Assembly (NCBI GenBank): GCA_016194975.1
Contig: JACQAM010000003.1
Coordinates: forward strand, 248,001-312,000
Source: Bacteroidota bacterium
GTDB lineage: Bacteria > Bacteroidota > Bacteroidia > Palsa-965
Direction: 5' to 3'
Length of the DNA: 64,000 nucleotides
Positions 45,666-54,321 of this stretch are shown in pieces. Every line of letters begins with the position of its first letter. The first letter of the stretch is position 1. A program made the position numbers and the translations under genes. Under the pieces are notes generated by a model. It worked only from the letters and a program-made list of their open reading frames with translations, made no database searches and was not told the origin of the DNA.

Positions 45666-46377
45666 ATTGCGCCGCGATCACCACGTGAAAGGTAAGATCA
45701 TCTTTTGTCACCTCCGCATCTTTGCGGTTCAGCCCCCATTTCATTCCATCAATGCTGAAATCAAATGAAAGCGAGGATGGATAAGTTTTACCCGGTACAT
45801 ATTCATCTGCTTTTACATTTTTCATTTCCACATTCGCAGAAGTATCTTTCAGAATAAGTTTTGCATTGAATGCATAGTTGGTTTTGCTTCCTGCACTCGT
45901 ATCAGCGATCGCCTGGAAATCTGAAAGCTCAAGCAGGGCCACCGGAAATTTATCCGTTTGCAGGTAATCCGGATTTCCCATTTCCAATTGCTGATCTTTT
46001 CCCACTTGCACTGCTGAAACACTTTTCATATCGAGAATGATACGTGCGCCATCATTGTCCATTTTTTGTGCGTACCAATAACCATCTTTTATTTTAATAT
46101 CGGTGGTTGCAGAGAATGAAGCATTGTTCATTTGAATATTCATACTGCTTCCGAAAAGTTTCACCTGCTTATTCAGGTTCTTCACCGTTTTAGAACGCGC
46201 GCAGGTAAAACTGCTTTTCAGAAGATCGATCTGAGTAGAATCGCGCGCGGGCGGTTTCACTGCAACATTTTTTCCGCTGTCATTGTTAACTGAATCATTT
46301 TTGTTTTTTTTATTGGCATCGCTGCTGCATGCAATAAGAAAAACGAGAGTAAGAAAAAGAAGAATAGTTTTTTTCAT
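45664..46377 (-). CDS. YceI-like lipoprotein
   Basis: A 237-residue lipoprotein. The signal peptide MKKTILLFLTLVFLIAC ends in a lipobox (LIAC), then a Ser/Asn/Lys-rich linker. The rest resembles the YceI lipocalin-like fold: a strand with FTCARSKTVKN, MNNASFSATTDIKIK, the acidic turn LEMGNPDYLQTDKFPVALLE, and KLILKDTSANVEMKNV. In canonical YceI the two strands bind isoprenoid-type lipids. It is 17 bases downstream of the acyltransferase gene on the same strand, so the pair may be one unit. Confidence 0.8.
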   Translation of the reverse strand: MKKTILLFLTLVFLIACSSDANKKNKNDSVNNDSGKNVAVKPPARDSTQIDLLKSSFTCARSKTVKNLNKQVKLFGSSMNIQMNNASFSATTDIKIKDGYWYAQKMDNDGARIILDMKSVSAVQVGKDQQLEMGNPDYLQTDKFPVALLELSDFQAIADTSAGSKTNYAFNAKLILKDTSANVEMKNVKADEYVPGKTYPSSLSFDFSIDGMKWGLNRKDAEVTKDDLTFHVVIAAQ

Positions 46378-46394
46378 AAGAAACAGTTTCTAAA

Positions 46395-47153
46395 TCAGAA
46401 GATCGGCTCTATTTCTTTTTTTGGCCAATGAAATTTTTCACTCTGCTCGATTGCCTCCATTATTTTTTCGAGCATAGCATCACCATCTTCTTCGGGGTTG
46501 AGATGAAGCGGCGGTTTGAAACGCACTGTTAATTTTACGCCCTGCTTTTTCAATCGTATTCCTTTTTTATCGAATGCGCGGCGGAATCCATCAATGACAA
46601 CAGGAACAACAACCGGGTTATATTTTTTCACAAGCACCGTCACTCCTCTTCTTCCCTTTGCGTGAACTCTCGTTGTTCCCTGCGGAAAATTGATCACCCA
46701 TCCGTCGCTGAGTGCAATGCCGATGTTCGTGAGATCTTCCATTCTTACTTTCCGGTTCACATCTTCATCCCCTTTTCTCCAGGTGCGCTGAATGGAAACA
46801 GATCCTACGTAAGCGAAAATTCTCGGAAGCCATCCCTTTTTCATGGTCTCTTCTGCCGCAACAAAATAATTATTCGTTCGTGGTTTTCGAAGGTAACCCT
46901 GCACATTAATTGTGTTTCGATGTCCGTTCTTCACCGCACAAAAAATATGGATCATCGCTATCACATCTGCAAAATAAGTCTGGTGATTGGAAACGAAAAG
47001 CACATTCTCCTGCGGAAGCGATTCGAGATATTCTGTTCCGGAAATTTCAAGTTTATTCCGTCCGTTGAATCTGCTTCTCGTGAAGCGGCCAATGTTCCTG
47101 ATGAGAATCCTTTTCACAAACAGGAGATGGCCGAACGGATCTCTCTTGAACAT
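46395..47153 (-). CDS. PlsC-like 1-acylglycerol-3-phosphate acyltransferase
   Basis: A 252-residue acyltransferase of the PlsC superfamily, expected to make phosphatidic acid or a related acyl lipid at the inner membrane. The catalytic motif is VSNHQTYFADV, with five residues between His and Asp instead of the canonical four. The second conserved block reads INFPQGTTRVHAKGRRG, with Gln where PlsC has Glu in FPEGTR. The rest (VPVVIDGFRRAF) fits the family. Both variations sit in a Bacteroidota subgroup as far as I recall, so it is probably functional. It diverges from the operon starting at 47212. Confidence 0.85.
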   Translation of the reverse strand: MFKRDPFGHLLFVKRILIRNIGRFTRSRFNGRNKLEISGTEYLESLPQENVLFVSNHQTYFADVIAMIHIFCAVKNGHRNTINVQGYLRKPRTNNYFVAAEETMKKGWLPRIFAYVGSVSIQRTWRKGDEDVNRKVRMEDLTNIGIALSDGWVINFPQGTTRVHAKGRRGVTVLVKKYNPVVVPVVIDGFRRAFDKKGIRLKKQGVKLTVRFKPPLHLNPEEDGDAMLEKIMEAIEQSEKFHWPKKEIEPIF

Positions 47154-47211
47154 GAAGCAAGATACAGAATAGTACCATATCAGGAGGAATGTTTAACTTC
47201 ATCTTTCCCAA

Positions 47212-47889
47212 ATGAAAACATTCAAATTCCTCCGGACATTTTTTTTCTTTTTGCCGGTACTCTTCCTGCAGAGTTGTTTCGAGATCGTGGAAGATGTGAC
47301 GATTCATAATGACGGAACCGGAACTTTTCTTTACACCTTGAATCTCAGCCAGAGCAAAGAACGTCTCGATGGATTAATGAAACTCGATAGTTCCGAAGGT
47401 TATCGCATTCCCCGCCGCGAAGAAATAGATGCTGATATTTCAAAAGGAAAAGCATCGCTCGAAAAATCGCTGGGCATCTCGAACGTGATCTCCACTGCAG
47501 ACTGGATCAATTATATTTTCACTGTAAAATTCGATTTCAATTCGGTGAACAATCTCAATCTCGCTCTTGAACTCGTTTCGCAGGAAGTAACGAGCGATCA
47601 CAAACGCATTCCGGAAGCGTCGGATAATTTTGCATTCACCGGAAAAATTTTCGACCGGAAAAGCAGTTATGATGCGAAGAAACAAAATGCGCAAATGACT
47701 CCGAAAGACAGGGAGATACTGAAAGACGCCACGTACACCTGCATTTACCGGTTCGATGACCCGGTAGCGAAAACAAGTAACGCCGACGCAAAAATATCCA
47801 AGAGTGGAAAAGCCGTTATGCTGAAATTGAATTTGCTCGCACTCGCCACCGGCCAAAAAAGTATCATCAATAAAATAGTGTTACAGTAA
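47212..47889 (+). CDS. Hypothetical lipoprotein, first gene of a three-gene operon
   Basis: A 225-residue lipoprotein of unknown function. The signal peptide MKTFKFLRTFFFFLPVLFLQSC ends in a lipobox (LQSC). The mature part starts FEIVEDVTIHNDGTGTFLYT, then a helical part (RREEIDADISKGKASLEKSL) and a beta part (WINYIFTVKFDFNSVNNLNL), ending in GQKSIINKIVLQ. The next gene begins four bases after its stop, so translation is probably coupled. The pattern 'IHNDGSG' followed by a helix occurs in several Bacteroidota lipoproteins; I cannot name a family. Confidence 0.7.
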   Translation: MKTFKFLRTFFFFLPVLFLQSCFEIVEDVTIHNDGTGTFLYTLNLSQSKERLDGLMKLDSSEGYRIPRREEIDADISKGKASLEKSLGISNVISTADWINYIFTVKFDFNSVNNLNLALELVSQEVTSDHKRIPEASDNFAFTGKIFDRKSSYDAKKQNAQMTPKDREILKDATYTCIYRFDDPVAKTSNADAKISKSGKAVMLKLNLLALATGQKSIINKIVLQ

Positions 47890-47893
47890 CCCC

Positions 47894-49939
47894 ATGAAAA
47901 ATATTTTCTTCGCTTTCCCGATCCTGTTCTCTACCGTTCTTACTGCCCAGGAAATTTCCACGCACATTCCTGCCAAAGCAACTTTCATCGTGATGATCGA
48001 TCCCGCAGCGCATGTGAAGAACGGCGATGTTTCCATCATCAAAAATCTCGACATGTTCACGCGCACGAATGAATATGGTTCGGGCGGAGTTAAATATGTT
48101 TTTGGCGATGACGATCTTGACGTGAAGCAGCAGGAATCGCTTCGGAATTTTTTCTCCGATATTTTTTCTCCATCGGGCAACACCGGCGTTGATACGGCAA
48201 GAAAAATTTTCATCTTCACTGAGAATGCCGATTCGGTTCATTACTTCGCTTATCTTTTTCCGCTGAAGGATCAGAATAGTTTTTCTTCTTACGTCACTGC
48301 AAAATTATTTTCAACTTCTCCTTCCATCGATAAAGGATCCGGATTTTCTGCGATCAACCAGGATCGCATTTCGCTTGGGTGGACCGGAACTTATGCCATT
48401 CTTCTTCTTGCCGATTACGACTACCTGCCGAATACAAATTCACAATATGATTACTGGAGAAATTTAATGCTGATGGACAGTGTACAGGCGGCACAACGTG
48501 CAATAGCAGATATGCAGGAGCAACAGGTCAGCGCCGATACCCTCATCACCGATAGTTTGCGCACAGCAAGAACAGATTCGCTGATGAATGAAAGTGCTGC
48601 ACTCATTGAAGAACTTTCAAAAGATTCCATTCCGGAAGAAGATGTGAATGTAAATTCCATGACAAATTTTCCGGAAATAAACGGGGAACCAGATGCGCAT
48701 AAAAATGATACGATCATTTCCGCTTATGTTTTTACAGAACTGAAACGCCTGATCAATCTCTCCTATGAAATTTCTGCAGAGTCCATTCCGAATTTCCGTT
48801 CAGTAATGGCAGAAAATTCTGATGCGGTCTATTGGTACAATTATGGCGAGATTATGCAACAGCGCTACCAAGCCACGATGCAGGAACGCCGTTCTCTTTT
48901 TATGATGCAGAATCTTACGCAGGATACGGCTGTGATCGCGAATATGTGGGAAGGATCGTACGTGGCGAGTCTTATTCATTTCAATGGTAACGATGCAACC
49001 ATGGAACAGCGGATGTATTTCACACCCATGCTGCAGGCGCACACGAACGGATTGTACAGCGGGCGCGTAAATAAAAAAATGTTCCGCTATGTGAAAGCCG
49101 ACAACCTGATGGGATTCATGGCCATGTCAGTCGACATGGAAAAATTTATGAAATTCTACGGCTCGGTTTATCGCGAAGGAATTCAGAATACGATGTACGG
49201 AATGTACAATGATTATTATCTCGCCATGTGGGACATCATCCGTGTTTTTCTCGATGAATCTACGCTATACAATATTCTCGACGGAAAATTCCTCGTCGCG
49301 GCGACAGATCTCAAACCTTACACCGCTTCCTATGTTTCTTATGAGTACGATGAGAATTTCAATATGACGGAAGTACGCAAGGAAAAAACAGAAGTGCGTC
49401 CCGAATTTATTTTCATTGCCGGGATAGGTGAAAAGAAAAAAGTGAACCAGATCCTTTCTGTTCTCGAACGCATTAATGCGGTGAAAAAACAGAATGCAGA
49501 ATATTATCTGATCAATACACCGGGAGAATATGACGTTCGCGTTTTTCTCGCTGTGAAAAACGGAATGCTCATCATCACGAACAATGAAGATCTCATGGTG
49601 AATCATCTCAATGGTTATCGCGGAAAATCTTCGATGAAGAAAAGTCTTGTGCATCTCGGAAGAAAAAGCCCGCTCGTTGGTTACTGGGACGGACAGAAGT
49701 CGATCGAACTGGTGAAGAAAAATGAAACGGAGGATCTGAGTGCGGAGGATAAAGAATCGCTCGATCTGCTGGCAGAAGAGGTGAACAACGGAACACTCAT
49801 CGGTAAACGATCGAAGAAAGGTGTGCAGCGTATTGTGATGACGATGCAATTCAACGAATCGGATAAAAAAGATAATGAAACAGGATTCGTGCGCTTTTTC
49901 CGTTTGTTGAATTCTCTTTTTCTCATTCGATCGAATTAG
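47894..49939 (+). CDS. DUF4836-like exported protein, second operon gene
   Basis: A 681-residue protein with signal peptide MKNIFFAFPILFSTVLTAQ. The opening IPAKATFIVMIDPAAHV resembles the N-terminus of the next gene's product (YIPRDAVAVLTLDMREL), and both share DYDENFN/EYDENFN followed by charged text, so they are related. A low-complexity Ser/Asp/Glu-rich insert lies around residues 195-275. The C-terminal half has LMGFMAMSVDMEKFMKFYG and PGEYDVRVFLAVKNGMLIIT. Families with this 'bacterial protein with no known enzyme motif' layout (DUF4836/DUF3352-like) are envelope proteins. A periplasmic role is likely; function unknown. Confidence 0.65.
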   Translation: MKNIFFAFPILFSTVLTAQEISTHIPAKATFIVMIDPAAHVKNGDVSIIKNLDMFTRTNEYGSGGVKYVFGDDDLDVKQQESLRNFFSDIFSPSGNTGVDTARKIFIFTENADSVHYFAYLFPLKDQNSFSSYVTAKLFSTSPSIDKGSGFSAINQDRISLGWTGTYAILLLADYDYLPNTNSQYDYWRNLMLMDSVQAAQRAIADMQEQQVSADTLITDSLRTARTDSLMNESAALIEELSKDSIPEEDVNVNSMTNFPEINGEPDAHKNDTIISAYVFTELKRLINLSYEISAESIPNFRSVMAENSDAVYWYNYGEIMQQRYQATMQERRSLFMMQNLTQDTAVIANMWEGSYVASLIHFNGNDATMEQRMYFTPMLQAHTNGLYSGRVNKKMFRYVKADNLMGFMAMSVDMEKFMKFYGSVYREGIQNTMYGMYNDYYLAMWDIIRVFLDESTLYNILDGKFLVAATDLKPYTASYVSYEYDENFNMTEVRKEKTEVRPEFIFIAGIGEKKKVNQILSVLERINAVKKQNAEYYLINTPGEYDVRVFLAVKNGMLIITNNEDLMVNHLNGYRGKSSMKKSLVHLGRKSPLVGYWDGQKSIELVKKNETEDLSAEDKESLDLLAEEVNNGTLIGKRSKKGVQRIVMTMQFNESDKKDNETGFVRFFRLLNSLFLIRSN

Positions 49940-49947
49940 CACGCGGC

Positions 49948-51492
49948 ATGAAAAAATTTTTGCGGATAAGTTTTACCGTCATCCTGATCCTTGCTGCCGG
50001 GGCAATGTTCACCTGGTTCCTTTTCATCCGCAGAACGATCCCGGTACAGGCAAAATATATTCCGCGTGATGCAGTCGCAGTACTTACACTCGACATGCGC
50101 GAATTGTCCATCGATCTTTCATCGGGCAAACATCTTTTTCCTGAAATGAAAAATTTTCCTGCCAAAGGGATCTTTGCAGATATCAAACGTGCGGTGGATG
50201 CGAATCATGGTTCGGGTATGGTTGAGAGTGCCGATGTGGTTGCTTTTATTTTCCGTGAAAAAGAAAATGCATTTCTCGCTGTGAGCGCGCGGTTGAATGA
50301 TGAAACTGTTTTTTCTTCGCTCGTCACCAAAGAGATCGCAAAAAAATATCCGGTGAATGAAATTAATTCTCCGGGAATAAAAAAATTCTGCGTAGATACG
50401 GCGCACAATGCTTTGATAAGCTGGAATAAGGAGATCGCACTTTTTCTTGTTCCGCTCAGCAACTCGGATCTTGTAACCTGCGGCGATGCGGCAGAAAAAA
50501 TTCTCACGATGAAAGAAGAAGTGTCGTTGATGGAAGATGAGAATTTCTGTTCGCACGAGCGGTCTTCTTTCGATGCCGGCATCTGGATTCACGCCGGGCC
50601 TCTTCTTGAATTTTCGAAAGGTGGCACATTCTTCCGGGATCTTTTTGATAATGTGGATTATCTCTCATTCAATATTATTTTTTCGGATGGAAATATTTCC
50701 GCCAGAAAATTAGTGACGAAAAAAAAATCTGCGGCACCGGATGAGATTGTTCCCTGTATTCCTGCTCCCGTGAAGGATATTCGCGGATTTTTCAATTTCT
50801 GTCTTCACCTGGAAAATGATGAAGCAACGAACAACACGGCACGTATTGCACCGCTGGATGAACTTCCATTGGAAACAAATGAAACAGTTGCTCTTTGTAA
50901 ATTTCTTAACGGGCAATGTACCGTATTGCTTCATGACACTTTCAGTTCTGTGCAGCACTTCATCACTTTTGATTACGATGAAAATTTCAATCCGGTGGAA
51001 AGAACAGCTACACGAAGTATCTCTGCGCTCGGAAAAACTATCTGCTTCGGATTGAAAAAAAATTTGAACGCTGCTTCATTCATTGATTCCATTATGAAAA
51101 AAGACAGCGTAGAAAAAAAGAATGGTGCGTACCTGGTTGATGATAATGGAACCTTGTTCCGGTTAATGCTCTCCGGCAATGAACTGATCTGGACAAATTG
51201 GAAAGGAACCGATGGCGCATCGTACGAACTGCCGGATGAATGGTCGGGAAAATCATTGTATCTCGATCCGCGATCGTGGTTCAATTCGGAGAACAGCGAA
51301 GTCTTCAGTTTCATTCTGCCCGATCCTGATAATGGAAAAAAAATTATTCAACAGCAGATCGCACATCTTTCGCTGGATGAAACCGCGGATACAGGAAAAA
51401 CAGGATCATCGGAATTCATTATTGAGATGAAAAATAAAAATATAAATGCACTGATCCAGCTCGCAGATATTGCCCGAAAATTAATGGAATGA
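49948..51492 (+). CDS. DUF4836-like membrane-anchored protein, third operon gene
   Basis: A 514-residue protein. A single N-terminal helix (FTVILILAAGAMFTWFLFI) probably anchors it in the inner membrane with the bulk outside. The body opens PVQAKYIPRDAVAVLTLDMR, then SADVVAFIFREKENAFLAVS, and has FITFDYDENFNPVERTATRS, similar to YVSYEYDENFNMTEVRKEKT in the preceding product. It starts eight bases after that gene. Its TGA stop (51490-51492) abuts the TCA of the opposite-strand gene at 51493, so no terminator fits between. Function unknown; the operon may form an envelope complex. Confidence 0.65.
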   Translation: MKKFLRISFTVILILAAGAMFTWFLFIRRTIPVQAKYIPRDAVAVLTLDMRELSIDLSSGKHLFPEMKNFPAKGIFADIKRAVDANHGSGMVESADVVAFIFREKENAFLAVSARLNDETVFSSLVTKEIAKKYPVNEINSPGIKKFCVDTAHNALISWNKEIALFLVPLSNSDLVTCGDAAEKILTMKEEVSLMEDENFCSHERSSFDAGIWIHAGPLLEFSKGGTFFRDLFDNVDYLSFNIIFSDGNISARKLVTKKKSAAPDEIVPCIPAPVKDIRGFFNFCLHLENDEATNNTARIAPLDELPLETNETVALCKFLNGQCTVLLHDTFSSVQHFITFDYDENFNPVERTATRSISALGKTICFGLKKNLNAASFIDSIMKKDSVEKKNGAYLVDDNGTLFRLMLSGNELIWTNWKGTDGASYELPDEWSGKSLYLDPRSWFNSENSEVFSFILPDPDNGKKIIQQQIAHLSLDETADTGKTGSSEFIIEMKNKNINALIQLADIARKLME

Positions 51493-52113
51493 TCACTGAT
51501 TGATAATAGGAAGAGAATCTTTGTTCGACTGGTAACCGATACAGACTCCGGCGCGGAAACCATATTGCTGCACTTTATTATTGGTAAGATAGATCATCGT
51601 TAAGGAAACCTGCGGCGCAATATAGATGGGCCATTTCAGATCCGGTAAAAGTTTTACGCGATAAACGATACTCCCGCTCATGCGCGCACGATCTTCGTAA
51701 GGAAAATAGTGATGCCAGTAATCGACATCGAGAGGATCAATAGAAATGTGCTGCACAATTTTTCCGTGACCGAAATACATTCCAGCGCCATTCGGAACCA
51801 GCACAAGAATAAATCCGAGATAATTCACGTACTGCACACCGAGACTGTGATACATCAGCCACAATCCCGCAATGGCTCCCGCAGAAGTGTGTGCATAAAA
51901 TCCGCCGCCGTCCTGGAAGCCAATCCCCGATTGATAATTCAGTGTGAATTTTCCTCCACCAACAGGATAATGTAAAATTCCGCCGAACTGTTCCTGTCCT
52001 TTATATCCAAGCTGAAAATGTTCGGCGTACAATCCTCCTTCCACTTTTCCCTGTGAAAATAAAGATGAAATAAAAAGCAGGAGACCTGCTCCTGCTGAAA
52101 AAAATATTTTCAT
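51493..52113 (-). CDS. Small outer-membrane beta-barrel-like protein
   Basis: A 206-residue exported protein with signal peptide MKIFFSAGAGLLLFISSLFSQ. The rest alternates hydrophobic and polar residues with frequent Gly/Tyr (GGLYAEHFQLGYKGQEQFGG, HYPVGGGKFTLNYQSGIGFQ, YIAPQVSLTMIYLTNNK), consistent with a small barrel, though the C-terminus (SNKDSLPIINQ) lacks the usual terminal aromatic. It starts nine bases after the PorE-like gene and closes a four-gene leftward operon with a PorP/SprF protein and a type B adhesin, so it may be an accessory of that module. No family recognised. Confidence 0.7.
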   Translation of the reverse strand: MKIFFSAGAGLLLFISSLFSQGKVEGGLYAEHFQLGYKGQEQFGGILHYPVGGGKFTLNYQSGIGFQDGGGFYAHTSAGAIAGLWLMYHSLGVQYVNYLGFILVLVPNGAGMYFGHGKIVQHISIDPLDVDYWHHYFPYEDRARMSGSIVYRVKLLPDLKWPIYIAPQVSLTMIYLTNNKVQQYGFRAGVCIGYQSNKDSLPIINQ

Positions 52114-52122
52114 ATCAGAACA

Positions 52123-54321
52123 TCAGTGAGGATTATTCGGATCAGAAGTGCCGCCGTTTGACGGTGCTTTCAAATGAGAATTCTCTGGAATTTTTCCTTC
52201 CCACTTGTCGCGGATCACTCCTTCTTTGATCGGGCGGAAAGAAGTGCGCCGGTTTTTCTGGTGCGCGGCTTCCTGCTGCTCTTTCGGTAATGCATAAAGT
52301 TCTTTGTCGGCAATGAGCGGTTGTGTTTCACCATAACCTTTCGCCTGCAAACGATCAGCCGCAATGCCTTTCGAAATAAGATAATCGACGCAACTTTTTG
52401 CACGTGCGGCAGAAAGATTCATGTTATACACGTCACTTCCGCGCGTGTCTGTGTGCGAAGCGATCTCCACGCTGATATTGTCATTCAGTTCCAGGAATGC
52501 AACAAGATCGTCCAGCACTTTCTGTGATTCGGGACGAAGTGTTGCACGGTCGAAATCATATTCAATACCGGGAATAACAATTTCTCCAGCGGGAATTGGT
52601 GTGAGATAGAAATCGTGTTCGAAATGTTTGCTGTCGGTAAGTCCAACAGTAGAAATATTTGTAGCATCGCCGAAATATTTATTTTTCTGCGCTTTGATGT
52701 AAAGTTCTTCCCCCAACTGGAGATCGGCATAATAATATCCGGCAGTATCTGTGATCGCGAAAAAAGGATCCACATTTCCACGAATATCTTTGAAAGTAAC
52801 GAGTGCGCCTTCTATTGGTTTTCCTGTTTCTTTATCATACACATGTCCGCTGATGGAAAAAACAAGCGGCTCATTCGAGAAAGAATAAGCGCGATAGCAA
52901 TAACCACTTCCGGGTCCGCAGGAATTACACGGTTCGCGATCCGAAGAAAAATAACCGTGCTGTTGCGTACGGTCGAGAACGAAATAAGCATCGTCGCGCG
53001 ATGAATTGAAAGGAGCTTCAAGATTTTTCGGAACAGTCCAGGTGGAATCGTCGGCATTGAATGCAGTTTTCATTACATCAAATCCGCCGAAACCACCCAT
53101 GCCATTTGAAGAATAGAAAAGTGTACTCGAAAGGAAATGATAAAAAGGTGTGATCTCATCGCCACTGGTATTAATACTCTTGCCCATATTTATGGGAGCA
53201 GTACAATTTCCTTCATCATCCACTTGTGTCATCCAGATGTCGAGTCCGCCTTGTCCGCCCGCACGATCAGAAACAAAATAAAGTGTGGATCCGTCATTGG
53301 AAAGAAAAGGCATCATGTTCCTGCATCCGGGTTGATTCACATTCGCATCGAGTAATTTCGGTGCAAGCCACTGGTCGTTCACATTTTTCGACATGTAAAT
53401 GAGGCATTGTTTTCCATCATCGCTCCATCGCGTAAAGAAAACATTCGCTTTGCCGAATGAAACCATAGCAGCGCCTTCATTCATCGTGGTGTTGATGCTG
53501 GTCACCTGGCTTTGCAACTTCTGCACATTTCCCCAATGTTCACCGCTCAATTCTGCTGTGTAAATATCTGTAGAGTACGCATCGAGGCCGAGCTTGGTCA
53601 GTTCAGGTGTGGAAGTATTTCCAGCTTTTGCAGCAGTGAAAATAAGTGAATTCGGATCGCCGAAATAATTCGCAGAAAAAACTGCAGTGCCTGCATTGAT
53701 AACACTGTCGAGTTTTGTAACGATCACTTCTTTCTTCAGACTGTTTGTGTCCATTGCAAAAACACAACCTGCACTGAAACGAGTTGCCTTTACAAATTCA
53801 GGAGAAGAGGCGTCGAGCGGTTCACTGTAAATATCAAATTGTGTAATGGCATCTGTATATTTTGCATTATTCATCAACGCAACTCCATAACGGAATCGGG
53901 TGTCAGGAAAACGAACGTCGGGCATAAAGATTGCCTGACGGAACCACAGTTCTGCATTATCATAATCGTGAATGTTCTGGTAACATTCTGCAATACGATG
54001 CACCACGTAACGTGTGCGCGCATCATTGCCTTTCACGAGTTCAGGATTTTTCAGCGAAGAATCGGATGACGCAGATTTAAGTGCTGACGAATCCACGATC
54101 TTACTCGCAGGTGTGTAAGGCTTGCATTCGTATGGAGTGACCAGGTCGCGATCCATTCCTTCGGTCATAGTCACCACATGCTGGTAACACGCGAGCGCGA
54201 GTTTGTAATTTTTATCGTCGTATGCTTTGTCGCCGAAGTCAATCCATTCGCGGCGACTCTGTGCATGAACAGAATTGAAGAGCGGAAATAAAAACAGGAA
54301 GAAAAAAATAATACGCCTCAT
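52123..54321 (-). CDS. PorE-like TPR/PD40/OmpA envelope protein
   Basis: A 732-residue protein with the domain order of the T9SS component PorE. A signal peptide (MRRIIFFFLFLFPLFNSVHA) precedes TPR-like helices (YDDKNYKLALACYQHV). WD40/PD40-like beta-propeller repeats follow (MPFLSNDGSTLYFVSDRAGG, TLFYSSNGMGGFGGFDV), then a carboxypeptidase-regulatory-like domain (GHVYDKETGKPIEGALVTFK) and an OmpA C-terminal peptidoglycan-binding domain (IEYDFDRATLRPESQKVLDD, IASHTDTRGSDVYNMNLSAA). No lipobox is seen, unlike P. gingivalis PorE. ATG 54321 overlaps the PorP stop as ATGA, implying translational coupling. It probably ties the PorP/adhesin complex to the cell wall. Confidence 0.88.
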   Translation of the reverse strand: MRRIIFFFLFLFPLFNSVHAQSRREWIDFGDKAYDDKNYKLALACYQHVVTMTEGMDRDLVTPYECKPYTPASKIVDSSALKSASSDSSLKNPELVKGNDARTRYVVHRIAECYQNIHDYDNAELWFRQAIFMPDVRFPDTRFRYGVALMNNAKYTDAITQFDIYSEPLDASSPEFVKATRFSAGCVFAMDTNSLKKEVIVTKLDSVINAGTAVFSANYFGDPNSLIFTAAKAGNTSTPELTKLGLDAYSTDIYTAELSGEHWGNVQKLQSQVTSINTTMNEGAAMVSFGKANVFFTRWSDDGKQCLIYMSKNVNDQWLAPKLLDANVNQPGCRNMMPFLSNDGSTLYFVSDRAGGQGGLDIWMTQVDDEGNCTAPINMGKSINTSGDEITPFYHFLSSTLFYSSNGMGGFGGFDVMKTAFNADDSTWTVPKNLEAPFNSSRDDAYFVLDRTQQHGYFSSDREPCNSCGPGSGYCYRAYSFSNEPLVFSISGHVYDKETGKPIEGALVTFKDIRGNVDPFFAITDTAGYYYADLQLGEELYIKAQKNKYFGDATNISTVGLTDSKHFEHDFYLTPIPAGEIVIPGIEYDFDRATLRPESQKVLDDLVAFLELNDNISVEIASHTDTRGSDVYNMNLSAARAKSCVDYLISKGIAADRLQAKGYGETQPLIADKELYALPKEQQEAAHQKNRRTSFRPIKEGVIRDKWEGKIPENSHLKAPSNGGTSDPNNPH

